A stretch of DNA of 64,000 bases from CAWJJM01 sp963843275 (GCA_963843275.1 CAWJJM010000004.1:62001-126000), one strand, 5' to 3'. Shown: positions 7,582 through 16,832, numbered from the stretch's first letter. Translations and numbers: made by a program. Notes: generated by a model from the sequence alone, not told the origin.

Positions 7582-10227
7582 TCAGCCCTTCTTCTTCCGC
7601 CCGCCGCTGCGCCGGCGCGGCCGCGGCGGCGCCGCCCGCTTGGCGGCGAGCAGCTCGAGCGCCCGCTCGAGATCCACCGACCCCGGGTCGGTGCCGCGGG
7701 GCAGGGTGGCGTTGACCTCGCCGTCGGTGACGTACGGCCCGTAGCGCCCTTCGAGCACCCGCACGGGGCCCGCGGCGCCGGCCGCCTCGCCGAGCTCCTG
7801 GAGGACCTGCTTGCCGGCCGCGCCGCGGCGCCGGCCGCGCGGCGGCTTCGGCTGCGCCAGCACCTCGAGCGCCGCCGGCAGCGCGATCTCCACCGCCTCG
7901 CGCCACGAGCCGAGGCTGCGGAACTCGTCGCCGCGCTTGACGTAGGGCCCGTAGCGGCCGATCCCGGTCATCACCTCCTCGCCGCTCTCCGGGTCCTCGC
8001 CCACCCGCCGCGGCAGCCGGATGAGCTGCTCGGCGATCTCCCGGGTGAGCGTCTCCGGGGTGACGTCGGCGGGGAGGGAAACGCGCCGCGGCTTCGCCTT
8101 GGCGGCCTTCTCGGCGGCGGTCGGCTCGCGCTCGAGGTAGAAGCCGAAGCGGCCGTGGCGCAGGTGCACGGGCAGCCCGGTCCCGGGGTCGCTGGCCACC
8201 GGCTCGCCGCCCTCCTCCTTGGCCTCCAGCATCCCGGCCGCGAGCTCGGGCGTCAGGTCCGCCGGCGGCAGGTCGGGCGGCAGGCTGGCGATCGGCCCGT
8301 CCTCGCCGCGCTTGACGTAGGGGCCGTAGCGGCCGATCTTGACCTCCAGCGGCTCGCCGCTGCCAGGGTCGGCGCCCAGCGCCACCGTCGGGTACACCAC
8401 CTCGCCCTCGTCCACCCGCCGCTGCAGGCCGGGCCGGCCGCCGACGCCGTTGAAGAACTGGCCCACCAGCGCGTCCCACGCCTTGCGCCCCGCCGCCACT
8501 TCGTCGAGGTCGTCCTCCATGTGGGCGGTGAAGGCGGTGTCGACGAGGTCCTCGAACTGGCCCTCGAGGAGCTGGGTGACGCACACGGCGGTGAAGGTGG
8601 GGATCAGCTCGTTGCCGCGCTTGAAGACGTAGCCGCGGTCCTGGACGGTGCCGAGGATGGAGGCGTAGGTCGACGGGCGGCCGATCCCCTCCTCCTCGAG
8701 CTTCTTGACCAGGCTGGCCTCGGTGTAGCGGTAGGGCGGCTGGGTGGTGTGGCCCTCGGCCTCCACCGCGGTCGGCTCGACCGTCTCGTCCCGCGCCAGC
8801 GCCGGCAGCAAGGACTCCTGGTCACCGAGCTCGCCCTCGGGATCGTCCGACCCCTCGACGTAGGCGCGCAGGAAGCCGGGGAAGACGATGCGCTTGCCGC
8901 TGGTGGCGAAGGTCAGCGGCCCGTCCTCGACCGCCACCTCGACCTCCACCGCCGTGCGCTCGAAGCGGGCGGGCGGCATCTGGGAGGCGATGGTGCGCTT
9001 CCAGATCAGCTCGTAGAGCCGCGCCTGGTCGTCGTCGAGGAAGCGGCGGACGTCCTGGGGCCGGCGCGACAGGTCGGTGGGCCGGATCGCCTCGTGCGCC
9101 TCCTGCGCCACCTTCGAGCGGGTGCGGTAGCGGATCGGCTTGGGCGGCAGGTACTCGTCGCCGTAGACCGACCCGATCACCTGGCGCGCCTGGGTCAGGG
9201 CCCGCTGGGCGAGGGTCAGGCTGTCGGTGCGCATGTAGGTGATCAGGCCGACGCGCTCGCCGCCGAGGTCGACGCCGTCGTAGAGGCTCTGCGCCACCTG
9301 CATGGTGCGCTTGGAGGTGAAGCGCAGCTTGCGGTTGGCCTCCTGCTGCAGGGTCGAGGTGATGAAGGGGGGCGCCGGCTTCTGGGTGCCGGGGGAGCGC
9401 TCGAGCGACGCCACCCGCCAGGGACGTGCGGCCAGCGCCGCGTCGGCCAGCCCCTTCGCCCGCGCCGCGCCGAGCTGCAGGCGGGACGCGTCCGCCAGCC
9501 GGCCGGTCGCCGGGTCGAAGCTCTTGCCCTCGGCCAGCCGCCGTCCGCCGACCCGTACCAGCCGCGCCTCGAAGCTCCCGCCGGCGGCCTCGAGCCGGGC
9601 CTCGAGGTCCCAGTACTCGGCCGAGCGGAAGGCCATCCGCTCGCGCTCGCGCTCGACCAGCAGCCGCACCGCCACGCTCTGCACCCGCCCCGCCGAGAGC
9701 TTCGGCGCCACCCGCTTCCACAGCAGCGGCGACAGCGTGTAGCCGTACAGGCGGTCGAGCACCCGCCGCGCCTCCTGGGCCCGCACCAGGTCCTGATCGA
9801 GCTGGCGCGGCGCGGCGAGCGCCGCCCGGATCGCCTCCGGGGTCACCTCGTGGAAGACGATGCGCTCGACGGTGACCTTCTTCGGCGGCGATAGGAGCTC
9901 GAGGACGTGCCAGCTGATCGACTCCCCCTCGCGGTCCTCGTCGGTGGCGAGCAGCAGCCGGTCGGCCTCGCGCAAGGCCTGCTTGAGCCGCTGCACGTGC
10001 CGTTTCTTGTCGGCCGGCACCACGTAGAGCGGCGTGAAACCGTGCTCGACGTCGACGCCGAGCCGCGCCCACTCCTCGCCCTGCACCGCCGCCGGGATCT
10101 CGGTGGCGTTCTGCGGCAGGTCGCGGACGTGACCGTAGCTCGCCTCCACCCGGTAGTCGTCCCCCAGGAAGCGGGCGATGGTCGCCGCCTTGGCGGGCGA
10201 CTCCACGATCACGAGGTTTCTCGGCAC
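7582..10227 (-). CDS. topA: DNA topoisomerase I
   Basis: Type IA topoisomerase that relaxes negative supercoils. The TOPRIM domain opens with NLVIVESPAKA and has the acidic TDEDREGE at 95-102; the catalytic tyrosine is Tyr331 in LITYMRTDS. After the core (to about residue 600) there are no Cys4 zinc fingers. Instead there are four C-terminal repeats, each with a G-R-Y/F-G-x-Y/F core (GRYGPYVKRGED, GRFGFYLE, GRYGPYVKRGDE, GRYGPYVTDGE), and a basic RRRSGGRKKKG tail. The start is the GTG at 10227, because the family N-terminus (MPRNLVIVES) begins there; the open frame extends further up without conserved sequence. A TTGACA-18-TAGTCT promoter lies about 70 nt upstream. It is inverted relative to its dprA/trmFO neighbours. 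Confidence 0.96.
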   Translation of the reverse strand: MPRNLVIVESPAKAATIARFLGDDYRVEASYGHVRDLPQNATEIPAAVQGEEWARLGVDVEHGFTPLYVVPADKKRHVQRLKQALREADRLLLATDEDREGESISWHVLELLSPPKKVTVERIVFHEVTPEAIRAALAAPRQLDQDLVRAQEARRVLDRLYGYTLSPLLWKRVAPKLSAGRVQSVAVRLLVERERERMAFRSAEYWDLEARLEAAGGSFEARLVRVGGRRLAEGKSFDPATGRLADASRLQLGAARAKGLADAALAARPWRVASLERSPGTQKPAPPFITSTLQQEANRKLRFTSKRTMQVAQSLYDGVDLGGERVGLITYMRTDSLTLAQRALTQARQVIGSVYGDEYLPPKPIRYRTRSKVAQEAHEAIRPTDLSRRPQDVRRFLDDDQARLYELIWKRTIASQMPPARFERTAVEVEVAVEDGPLTFATSGKRIVFPGFLRAYVEGSDDPEGELGDQESLLPALARDETVEPTAVEAEGHTTQPPYRYTEASLVKKLEEEGIGRPSTYASILGTVQDRGYVFKRGNELIPTFTAVCVTQLLEGQFEDLVDTAFTAHMEDDLDEVAAGRKAWDALVGQFFNGVGGRPGLQRRVDEGEVVYPTVALGADPGSGEPLEVKIGRYGPYVKRGEDGPIASLPPDLPPADLTPELAAGMLEAKEEGGEPVASDPGTGLPVHLRHGRFGFYLEREPTAAEKAAKAKPRRVSLPADVTPETLTREIAEQLIRLPRRVGEDPESGEEVMTGIGRYGPYVKRGDEFRSLGSWREAVEIALPAALEVLAQPKPPRGRRRGAAGKQVLQELGEAAGAAGPVRVLEGRYGPYVTDGEVNATLPRGTDPGSVDLERALELLAAKRAAPPRPRRRSGGRKKKG

Positions 10228-10300
10228 GTTTCTCTGGCTCCCTGGAAGAGCTGGAGGACCACGGCTGGGCACCGCAGCGGGCGGCGCTGGAACGGCGGGC

Positions 10301-10330
10301 AGACTAACCACGCCCCCGAAAGGGTGTCAA
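10301..10330 (-). promoter_or_regulatory. Sigma-70-type promoter of topA
   Basis: On the minus strand TTGACA (10330-10325) and TAGTCT (10306-10301) are separated by 18 nt. The predicted start near 10294 gives a leader of about 67 nt before the GTG of topA. It is the best complete -35/-10 pair seen in the window. Confidence 0.6.
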
Positions 10331-10641
10331 GCGAACCCGCTGCCGCCCCCGCCCCGGCCCTAAGGGCCGCCCCCCGCACCCCGCACCCACCCCCCGGCGA
10401 CCGGCGGGGTCGGGACGCCCACCTCGCCGGTCCGGCCGAGAGCGGGCGCAGCCCGCGCGAGGCCCCCGGGCGAGCGGCGACGGCTGTTTTCGACCTGGTG
10501 TGGAAGGCCGGCCGCTCGGAACCGAACAGGATCTCTAGGTGGTGCCGGGGATGCCGCCCTCGCCGACCACCGGCACGCCCGACGCCTCGATGGCGCGGGC
10601 GATCGCCGCCGCCGCGGCGGCGCCCGCTTCCGCCCCGGGGC
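10331..10641 (+). other. Intergenic stretch with no supported gene
   Basis: This stretch between the topA promoter and the end of the DinB-like gene is C-rich, low-complexity sequence. Open frames here are short and have no recognisable protein. A 36-codon frame on the minus strand (10642-10535) overlaps the DinB stop but cannot be supported. Confidence 0.4.
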
Positions 10642-11130
10642 TCACTCCTCGCCCTCCGGCGGCCAGAGGTCGAGCTGCCGGCGCAGGTCGACGAGCTGGC
10701 CGAGGTGGTAGGCGGCGTGGTCGGCGGCGAGCAGCGCCTCGCGCAGCAGATCGGCGCCGCCGTCGGTCCACGGCAGCGGCGCCAGCAGATCGGGGCAGCC
10801 CGCCACCAGCTCCTTCATCTCGTCGCGGTGGCGCCGGTAGGCGGCCACGCTCTCGTCCCAGCTCGGCGCGTCCGGCGGTGCCTCGCTGGGCGGCCAGTAC
10901 CCGGCCGGCCAGTCCGGCGACTCGTGGTCCGCGCTGCGGCTGTACCCGACCAGGTCCCACAGGGCGATGCGCAGGTGCTCGAGGAGCTGCCAGGCGGTGT
11001 GCGGCAGATCCGCCGCCCGCCGTCCCGCCAGCTCGACCGGGAACCCGCGCACCGCCGCGTCGAAGCCGACGTGCGCCCCGCGCCCGTCCAGCAGCTCGAG
11101 GACCCGCGCCCGCAGTGCTTCGTGGTCCAT
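10642..11130 (-). CDS. DinB-family protein
   Basis: The 162-aa protein fits the DinB/YfiT four-helix fold. The conserved metal-binding histidines are visible: one in an AWQLLEHLRIALWDLVGYSR helix and one in ADHAAYHLGQLVDLRRQL near the C-terminus, where HxxxH is typical of the family. Proteins of this fold act as thiol-dependent transferases or metal enzymes; substrate unknown. GGGAGGAGC before the ATG is a strong ribosome-binding site. It lies between topA and trmFO and is divergent from trmFO, with a TAGGAT box upstream at 11148-11153. Confidence 0.85.
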   Translation of the reverse strand: MDHEALRARVLELLDGRGAHVGFDAAVRGFPVELAGRRAADLPHTAWQLLEHLRIALWDLVGYSRSADHESPDWPAGYWPPSEAPPDAPSWDESVAAYRRHRDEMKELVAGCPDLLAPLPWTDGGADLLREALLAADHAAYHLGQLVDLRRQLDLWPPEGEE

Positions 11131-11207
11131 GCGCTCCTCCCGGCGCGATCCTACCCCCGCGGGCGGTGGCGCATTCCGTGCCGGCCGCGCGCCGCACGGC
11201 CCGCTCC

Positions 11208-11213
11208 TATAAT
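11208..11213 (+). promoter_or_regulatory. -10 element (TATAAT) immediately upstream of trmFO
   Basis: A perfect TATAAT ends 10 nt before the trmFO ATG. No Shine-Dalgarno sequence lies between, so the transcript would start within a few nucleotides of the start codon. Confidence 0.55.
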
Positions 11214-11223
11214 CGGCGCACCG

Positions 11224-12603
11224 ATGGCCCCGCCCGTCCAGGACGCCCCCGTCCACGTCGTCGGCGCCGGGTTGGCCGGCTCCGAGTGCGCCTGGCAGCT
11301 CGCCGAGCGCGGCGTCCCGGTGGTGCTCCACGAGATGCGGCCCGAGCGCTCGACGCCGGCGCACCACACCGACCGCTGCGCCGAGCTGGTGTGCTCGAAC
11401 TCGCTCCGCAGCGACGACCCCGAGCACGCCGCGGGCCTGCTCAAGCGCGAGATGGAGGCCTTCGGCTCGCTGGTCATCGCCGCGGCGCGGGGCGCCGCGG
11501 TGCCGGCGGGCGGCGCCCTGGCGGTGGACCGCGACGCGCTTCGCGGAGACGGTGAGCGGGCGCCTCGCGGCGCACCCCCGCATCGAGCTGCGCCGCGGCG
11601 AGGTGACCGCGCTGCCCGCCGGCGAGGTGGTGCTCGCCACCGGGCCGCTGACCTCGCCGGCGCTGTCGGCGGCGCTGGCCGAGCTGCTCGGCGGCGAGCA
11701 CCTCTACTTCTACGACGCCATCGCCCCGATCGTCGACGCCGGGACAGCCTCGATCCCGGGCCGCTCTTCTGGCAGTCGCGCTACGGCAAGGGGGCGGGCG
11801 ACGACTACCTCAACGCGCCGCTCGACCGCGAGCGCTACCTGGCCTTCCACGCCGCCGTGCTGGCGGCCGAGGTGCTGCCGCTGCACGACTTCGAGCGCGA
11901 CCTGTTCTTCGAGGGCTGCCTGCCGATCGAGGAGCTGGCGCGGCGCGGCGTCGACACCCTGCGCTTCGGGCCGATGAAGCCGGTCGGACTGACGCGCCCC
12001 GACGGCACCCGCCCCTGGGCCGTGGTCCAGCTCCGCCGCGAGGACCTGGCGCAGAGCTGCTTCAACCTGGTCGGCTTCCAGTCGCGGATGAAGTGGCCCG
12101 AGCAGCAGCGGGTGCTGCGCATGATCCCGGGGTTCGGAGAACGCCGAGTTCGTGCGCCTGGGCCAGATCCACCGCAACACCTTCGTCAACTCGCCCGCCC
12201 ACCTCGACGCCTGCTACCGGCTGCGCGACCGGCCGCGGCTGCGGCTCGCCGGCCAGATCACCGGCGTCGAGGGCTACCTCGAGTCGGCCGCCACCGGCCT
12301 CGCCATCGCCCTCTACCTGGCGCTCGAGCGCGACGGCCGCACGCCGGAGCCGCTGCCGCCGACCACCGCGCTCGGCGCGCTGGCCCGCCACCTGACCGAG
12401 TCCGATCCCCGCCACTTCCAGCCGGCCAACATCAACTACGGCCTGTTCCGCCGACCTCGAGGGGCGGGTCGAAGAAGCGCGAGCGCCGCGCCGCCTACGC
12501 CGGGCGCGCCCACCGCGACCTCGAGGCGTGGGCGGCGCGCAACGGACTCGCCCTCGACCCGGCGCCGCTCGCCTCCCGGCCGGCGGGCGTGGCGGTGGGC
12601 TGA
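11224..12603 (+). CDS. trmFO: Methylenetetrahydrofolate-tRNA-(uracil-5-)-methyltransferase TrmFO (frameshifted in this sequence)
   Basis: TrmFO uses FAD and methylene-tetrahydrofolate to make 5-methyluridine at position 54 of tRNAs. The N-terminus (VHVVGAGLAGSECAWQLAERG) is the FAD-binding site. Further family blocks are CAELVCSNSLRSDDP, YFYDAIAPIVDA, FWQSRYGKG, RFGPMKPVGL, SCFNLVGFQSRMKW, FVRLGQIHRNTF, INSPAHLDAC-like and NYGLF. These occur in order but in changing frames, with single-base shifts near 11535 (+1), 11742 (-1), 12137 (+1), 12450 (+1) and 12472 (+1). The sum restores the frame, and the total length matches the family (about 455 codons), so I treat it as one intact gene with sequence errors. 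Its place between topA and xerC matches Firmicutes synteny. Confidence 0.88.
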   Translation: MAPPVQDAPVHVVGAGLAGSECAWQLAERGVPVVLHEMRPERSTPAHHTDRCAELVCSNSLRSDDPEHAAGLLKREMEAFGSLVIAAARGAAVPAGGALAVDRDALRGDGERAPRGAPPHRAAPRRGDRAARRRGGARHRAADLAGAVGGAGRAARRRAPLLLRRHRPDRRRRDSLDPGPLFWQSRYGKGAGDDYLNAPLDRERYLAFHAAVLAAEVLPLHDFERDLFFEGCLPIEELARRGVDTLRFGPMKPVGLTRPDGTRPWAVVQLRREDLAQSCFNLVGFQSRMKWPEQQRVLRMIPGFGERRVRAPGPDPPQHLRQLARPPRRLLPAARPAAAAARRPDHRRRGLPRVGRHRPRHRPLPGARARRPHAGAAAADHRARRAGPPPDRVRSPPLPAGQHQLRPVPPTSRGGSKKRERRAAYAGRAHRDLEAWAARNGLALDPAPLASRPAGVAVG

Positions 12604-12610
12604 GGCGGCC

Positions 12611-13562
12611 GTGCGGCGGCTCATCGAGCGCTTCCTCGAGCACCTCGCCGAGGAGCGCAACTTCTCCCCGCACACGCTGCGCGCCTACCGCCGCGACCTG
12701 GAGCGCTTCGCCGCCTTCCTGCCGGCGACTTCCTGGCGGCAGGCGCCCGACGCCGTGGACCGTCCGCCGTCGACGTGCTGGCAGTGCGCTCCTTCCTCGC
12801 CGCCCTGCACCACGACGGGTTGGGCCGCAAGAGCCAGGGGCGGGCCCTGTCGGCGGTGCGCAGCCTGCTCGCCTTCGGCTGCCGCGAGGGGGTGCTGGCG
12901 GCCAACCCGGCGGCCGCGGCGTGCGCGACGCCGAAGGCGCCCCGCACCCTGCCCCGCCACCTGCGCCCGGGCGAGATCGAGGCGCTGCTCGAGGCCACCG
13001 CGGCGGCGGGCGGCGACGCGGGCGACCCGGCGCTGGTGGCCCGCGACCGCGCCGTCCTCGAGCTGCTCTACGCCACCGGCCTGCGGGTCAGCGAGCTGGT
13101 GTCGCTCGACTGGCGCGACCTCGACCTCGCGGCGCGCGTCCTGCGGGTGGTGGGCAAGGGGGGCAAGGAGCGCATGGTGCCCTTCGGCCGCCCGCGGCGG
13201 CGGCCCTGCGCGCCTGGCTGGCCGAGTGGGAGGCGGTGCGCCGAGCGCCGCGACGCGCGGCGCGGCGACGGCGGAGCCGGTGTTCCTCAACCACCGCGGC
13301 GGCCGCCTCTCCGACCGCTCGGTGCGGCGGGTGCTCGACCGCTGGGTCGAGGTCGCGGCCGCTCGCCGCCGGCGTCCACCCCCACACCCTGCGCCACACC
13401 TTCGCCACCCACCTGCTCGAGGGCGGCGCCGACCTGCGCGCCATCCAGGAGCTGCTCGGGCCACAGCCTCCCTGGCGACCACCCAGCGCTACACCCACGT
13501 CGAGATCGAGCGCCTGCTGGCCGTCTACCGCGACGCCCACCCCGCGCGCCCGCAACGGCTGA
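12611..13562 (+). CDS. xerC: Tyrosine recombinase XerC (frameshifted in this sequence)
   Basis: XerC resolves chromosome dimers at dif together with XerD. The N-terminal SAM-like core-binding domain reads RFLEHLAEERNFSPHTLRAY. The catalytic domain has ATGLRVSELVSLDW (first Arg), GKGGKERMVPFG, HPHTLRHTFATHLLEGGADL (His/Arg pair) and ATTQRYTHV, whose Tyr is the nucleophile. These motifs lie in three frames. Shifts are inferred near 12731, 13187 and 13240 (each -1) and 13365, 13460, 13468 and 13543 (each +1), returning to the stop at 13562. The GTG at 12611, 7 nt after the trmFO stop, is the likely start. Total length fits about 315 residues. Confidence 0.85.
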
Positions 13563-13609
13563 GCGGCCCGGCCTCCGGGCCGGCGCCCGCCGTCGGGCCG
13601 GCCCGCTGC

Positions 13610-13615
13610 TACAAT
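13610..13615 (+). promoter_or_regulatory. -10 element (TACAAT) 8 nt before hslV
   Basis: TACAAT is followed by CCGCCGCC and then the hslV ATG; there is no ribosome-binding site. It suggests a separate, leaderless hslVU transcript starting in the 61-bp gap after xerC. Confidence 0.5.
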
Positions 13616-13623
13616 CCGCCGCC

Positions 13624-14170
13624 ATGAGCCACCTCCCACTCCACCACCGTGCTGCTGGTCCGCCGCGGCGACACGGTGTCATGGCCAGCGACGGCCAGGT
13701 GACCCTCAACAACACCGTGATCAAGGCCAGCGCCGCGAAGGTGCGCCGGGTGGGCCGGGCGACGTGCTGGTGGGCTTCGCCGGCGGCGGCGCCGACGGCC
13801 TGGCCCTGTTCGCCCGGCTCGAGGCCAAGCTGGAGGAGTACGCGGCAACCTCGAGCGGGCGGTGGTCGAGCTGGCCAAGGACTGGCGCACCGACCGCGCC
13901 CTGCGCCAGCTCCAGGCCCAGATGCTGGTGTGCCGACCGCGCAAGAGCTTCTTCCTGTCGGGCGCCGGCGACCTGCTGCAGCCCGACGAGGGCGGCGTGC
14001 TCGGCATCGGCTCCGGCTCGAACTTCGCCCTCGCCGCCGCCCGCGCCCTGCTCCGGCACACCGAGCTCGGCGCCCGCGAGATCGCCACCGAGGCCATGCG
14101 GATCGCCGCCGAGATCTGCATCTACACCAACGACCAACTGACCGTCGAGGAGCTGACCGCCGATGGCTGA
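13624..14170 (+). CDS. hslV: ATP-dependent protease subunit HslV (frameshifted in this sequence)
   Basis: HslV (ClpQ) is the proteasome-like peptidase that works with the HslU unfoldase. Conserved blocks appear in successive frames: DGQVTLNNTVIKASAAKVRR, LVGFAGGGADGLALFARLE, AVVELAKDWRTDRALRQL, FFLSGAGDLLQPDEG and IGSGSNFALAAARAL. Near the N-terminus the corrected reading is MSHLHS then TTVLLVRRGD. The first of the two threonines would be the N-terminal nucleophile after leader removal, and a short leader of this kind also occurs in Bacillus ClpQ. Shifts are inferred near 13633 (+1), 13677 (-1), 13760 (-1) and 13843 (-1). Length (about 180 aa) is normal. hslU follows after 43 bp. Confidence 0.88.
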
Positions 14171-14213
14171 TTGAGCTCCCCGCCGGGACCGCCGCGCCGG
14201 GGGGCTGGAGGAC

Positions 14214-15549
14214 ATGCCGCCGCGGCAGATCGTCGCCGAGCTCGACAAGTACGTCGTCGGCCAGAAGGAGGCCAAGCGGGCGGTCGCCATCGCGCTGCGC
14301 AACCGCTGGCGGCGCCAGCAGCTCCCCGCCGACATCGCCCGCGAGATCGCCCCCAAGAACATCCTGATGATCGGCCCGACCGGCGTCGGCAAGACCGAGA
14401 TCGCCCGCCGGCTGGCGCGGCTCGCCCGCGCCCCCTTCCTCAAGGTCGAGGCCAGCAAGTTCACCGAGGTCGGCTACGTCGGGCCGCGACGTCGAGTCGA
14501 TGGTGCGCGACCTGGTCGACATCGCGGTGCAGATGGTGCGCGACGAGCGCCGCGAGATGGTGCGCGCGCAGGCCGAGGCCAACGCCGAGGACCGCCTGCT
14601 CCACCTGCTGGTGCCCTCCCGCCCGCTGACCGGCTACGGCGCCGAGGAGACGGGCGCCGAGGACACCGTGGCGAAGACGCGCGACAAGTTCCGCCAGAAG
14701 CTGCGCTCCGGCGCGCTCGAGGACCGGCGCGTGGAGGTGGAGGTCGAGGACTCGGCGTTCCCCAGCTTCGAGATGTTCACCCCCCAGGGGGTGGAGGAGA
14801 TCGGCGTCAACCTCAAGGACATGCTCCCCGGCCTGTTCGGCGGCCGCCGCCGCAAGCAGGAGGTGACGGTCGGCGAGGCGCGCGGCATCCTCTTGCAGCA
14901 GGAGTCCGAGAAGCTGATCGACCGCCAACAGGTGGCCCGCGACGCCCGCAGCCGGGTCGAGGAGGGCGGCATGATCTTCCTCGACGAGCTCGACAAGATC
15001 GCCGGCCGCGAGGGCGGCCGCGGGCCCGACGTGTCGCGCGAGGGCGTGCAGCGCGACCTGCTGCCCATCGTCGAGGGGACCACGGTGTCGACCAGCTACG
15101 GCATGGTGCGGACCGACCACATCCTGTTCCTCGCCGCGGGCGCCTTCCACGTCTCCAGGCCGTCCGACCTGATCCCCGAGCTGCAGGGGCGCTTCCCGAT
15201 CCGCGTCGAGCTGGCCGCCCTGTCGGAGGCGGACTTCGTCCGCATCCTCACCGAACCGGAGACGGCGCTGACCAAGCAGTACGCCGCCCTGCTGTCGACC
15301 GAGGGCCTGACCGTGCGCTTCGACGCCGGCGCCATCGCCGAGATCGCCCGCCTGGCCGTGGAGGTGAACTCGAACACCGAGAACATCGGAGCCCGCCGCC
15401 TGGCCACGCTGATGGAGCGCCTGCTCGAGGAGGTGTCGTTCGAGGCGCCCGACATGGCCGGCGTCGAGCTGGCCGTCGACGCCGCCTACGTGCGCCGCGC
15501 GCTGGGCGACCTGGTGAAGGACCAGGACCTCTCCCGCTATGTCCTCTGA
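14214..15549 (+). CDS. hslU: ATP-dependent protease ATPase subunit HslU (one frameshift)
   Basis: HslU (ClpY) is the hexameric AAA+ unfoldase that feeds HslV. The N-terminus PPRQIVAELDKYVVGQKEAK and the Walker A GPTGVGKTE are typical, as is EASKFTEVGYVGRDVESMVRDL once a single extra G near 14480 is removed (GTCGGGCCGCGAC for GTCGGCCGCGAC). The long I-domain follows, then Walker B GGMIFLDELDKIA, the sensor region FLAAGAFHVSRPSDLIPELQGRFPIRVEL and the C-terminus RRALGDLVKDQDLSRYVL, whose last residues activate HslV. Length (about 445 aa) is normal. It overlaps the start of the next gene by 11 bp. Confidence 0.92.
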
Positions 15550-16813
15550 GCCCCGGCGCCGGCGGGTCCACCGCGCCGCCGCCGCCGCGACCGCGCTGCT
15601 GGCGCTGGCGGCGGCGGGGTGCGGCAAGAAGGGCGAGCCCGCGCCGCCGCTGCGCTTCGTCCCCCAGACCACGCAGGAGCTCGGCATCGAGCAGCGCGAC
15701 CTCGAGCTGATCCTCGACTTCCCCTATCCCAAGCAGACCGCGGCCGGGATGGCGCTGCCCGGCCTCGACCGGGTGGAGGTCTGGGAGGCGGTCCGCCCGG
15801 CGCCGCGGGCGGACACCGCGGCGATGGCCGGCGGCGGCAGCGCGGCGGCCACGGCGACCGCCCCGCCGGAGGTGGCCCCGGAGGCCGCTGCGGAGACGAC
15901 CGCGGCGGCGCCGGGCGCGCCCGGGAGCGCTCCGCCGGCGGCTCCCGGCGCCCCCGGCGCCGCGACCCCGCCGGCCCCGGCGACCCCGCCGGCCCCGGAG
16001 CTGCCGCCCGGCGTCACCCCTCTCGACCCGCGCGAGTTCGCCGCCGGCGCCAACCTGCGGGTGGCGATCGAGGAGCCCGAGCTGACCGCCGCCGTCGTCG
16101 GCGACCGCATCGTCGTCCATCTGCCGCTGCCCCGCGCCTTCCCCGAGGTGCCCGAGGCGCACTGGTTCGCGGTGCGCACGGTCGTCCACGATCGCGACCG
16201 CTCGCAGTACTCGAACCTGGCCGTCATCGTCCCCCGGCCGCCGCCCGCGCCGCCCACCGCGGTCGAGGTGCGGCCCGGCGCCGACGGCATCGAGCTGCGC
16301 TGGCAGAGCGGCGGGACCGACGTGATCGGGTTCCACGTCTACCGCCGCCCGGCGGCGACGCGCTCGTTCGGCGTCCCGCTGGCGCGCCTCGACGCCGGAA
16401 CCACCCGCTACACCGACCCCACGGCGAGCTTCGGCGGCGACTACATCTACGCCGTCACCGCCGTCGCCCGCCACGCACCGTTGCTCGAGAGCGGCATCGG
16501 TGAGGTGCACGAGGTGGACTACCGCGACCGCTTCCCGCCGCCGGCCCCCGGCGACCTGGTGGCGCTCTCCGAGGAGGGGCGCGTGCGGCTGGTGTGGAAG
16601 GGATCGTCGGCGGCGGACCTCGCCGGCTACCGGGTGTCCCGGCGGCGCGGCGCCGCAGGGGAGTTCGAGACCCTGACCTCCGGGACCCCGGCGGCGACGG
16701 AGTACGTCGACCAGGACCTCGTCGCCGGCAGCCGCTACACCTGGCGGGTGACGGCCGTCGACCGCGACGGGAACGAGAGCGCGCCGGCCGAGGTGACCGC
16801 CGAGGCCCGCTGA
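15539..16813 (+). CDS. Fibronectin type III lipoprotein
   Basis: The 424-aa protein has a signal sequence with lipobox AAAGCGKKGEP, so it is lipid-anchored. The CGKKG start followed by P-rich sequence resembles the small lipoproteins of the LptM/YifL kind, but here it is extended. Residues ~100-160 are an Ala/Pro/Gly linker. Two to three FN3-like domains follow, with the recurring FHVYRRP.../YRVSRRRGAAGEFETL cores and closing YIYAVTAVAR and YTWRVTAVDRDGNES strands. The ATG lies inside the hslU end (11-bp overlap), and dapF follows 19 bp after it, so the genes are likely co-transcribed. Function is unknown; an envelope adhesion or scaffold role is inferred. Confidence 0.85.
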   Translation: MSSEPRRRRVHRAAAAATALLALAAAGCGKKGEPAPPLRFVPQTTQELGIEQRDLELILDFPYPKQTAAGMALPGLDRVEVWEAVRPAPRADTAAMAGGGSAAATATAPPEVAPEAAAETTAAAPGAPGSAPPAAPGAPGAATPPAPATPPAPELPPGVTPLDPREFAAGANLRVAIEEPELTAAVVGDRIVVHLPLPRAFPEVPEAHWFAVRTVVHDRDRSQYSNLAVIVPRPPPAPPTAVEVRPGADGIELRWQSGGTDVIGFHVYRRPAATRSFGVPLARLDAGTTRYTDPTASFGGDYIYAVTAVARHAPLLESGIGEVHEVDYRDRFPPPAPGDLVALSEEGRVRLVWKGSSAADLAGYRVSRRRGAAGEFETLTSGTPAATEYVDQDLVAGSRYTWRVTAVDRDGNESAPAEVTAEAR

Positions 16814-16832
16814 GCCGCGGCGCGTCGCAGCG

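Noticed and set aside
10535..10645. 36-codon minus-strand frame (GTG start overlapping the DinB stop)
   Set aside because: The ending (IARAIEASGVPVVGEGG) looks protein-like, and the overlap is suggestive, but it is too short and Ala-rich to support.
11224..14170. True pseudogenisation of trmFO, xerC and hslV
   Set aside because: Motifs continue across each shift with normal codon use and normal total length, with no in-frame stop or deletion of a domain. Sequence error explains this better.
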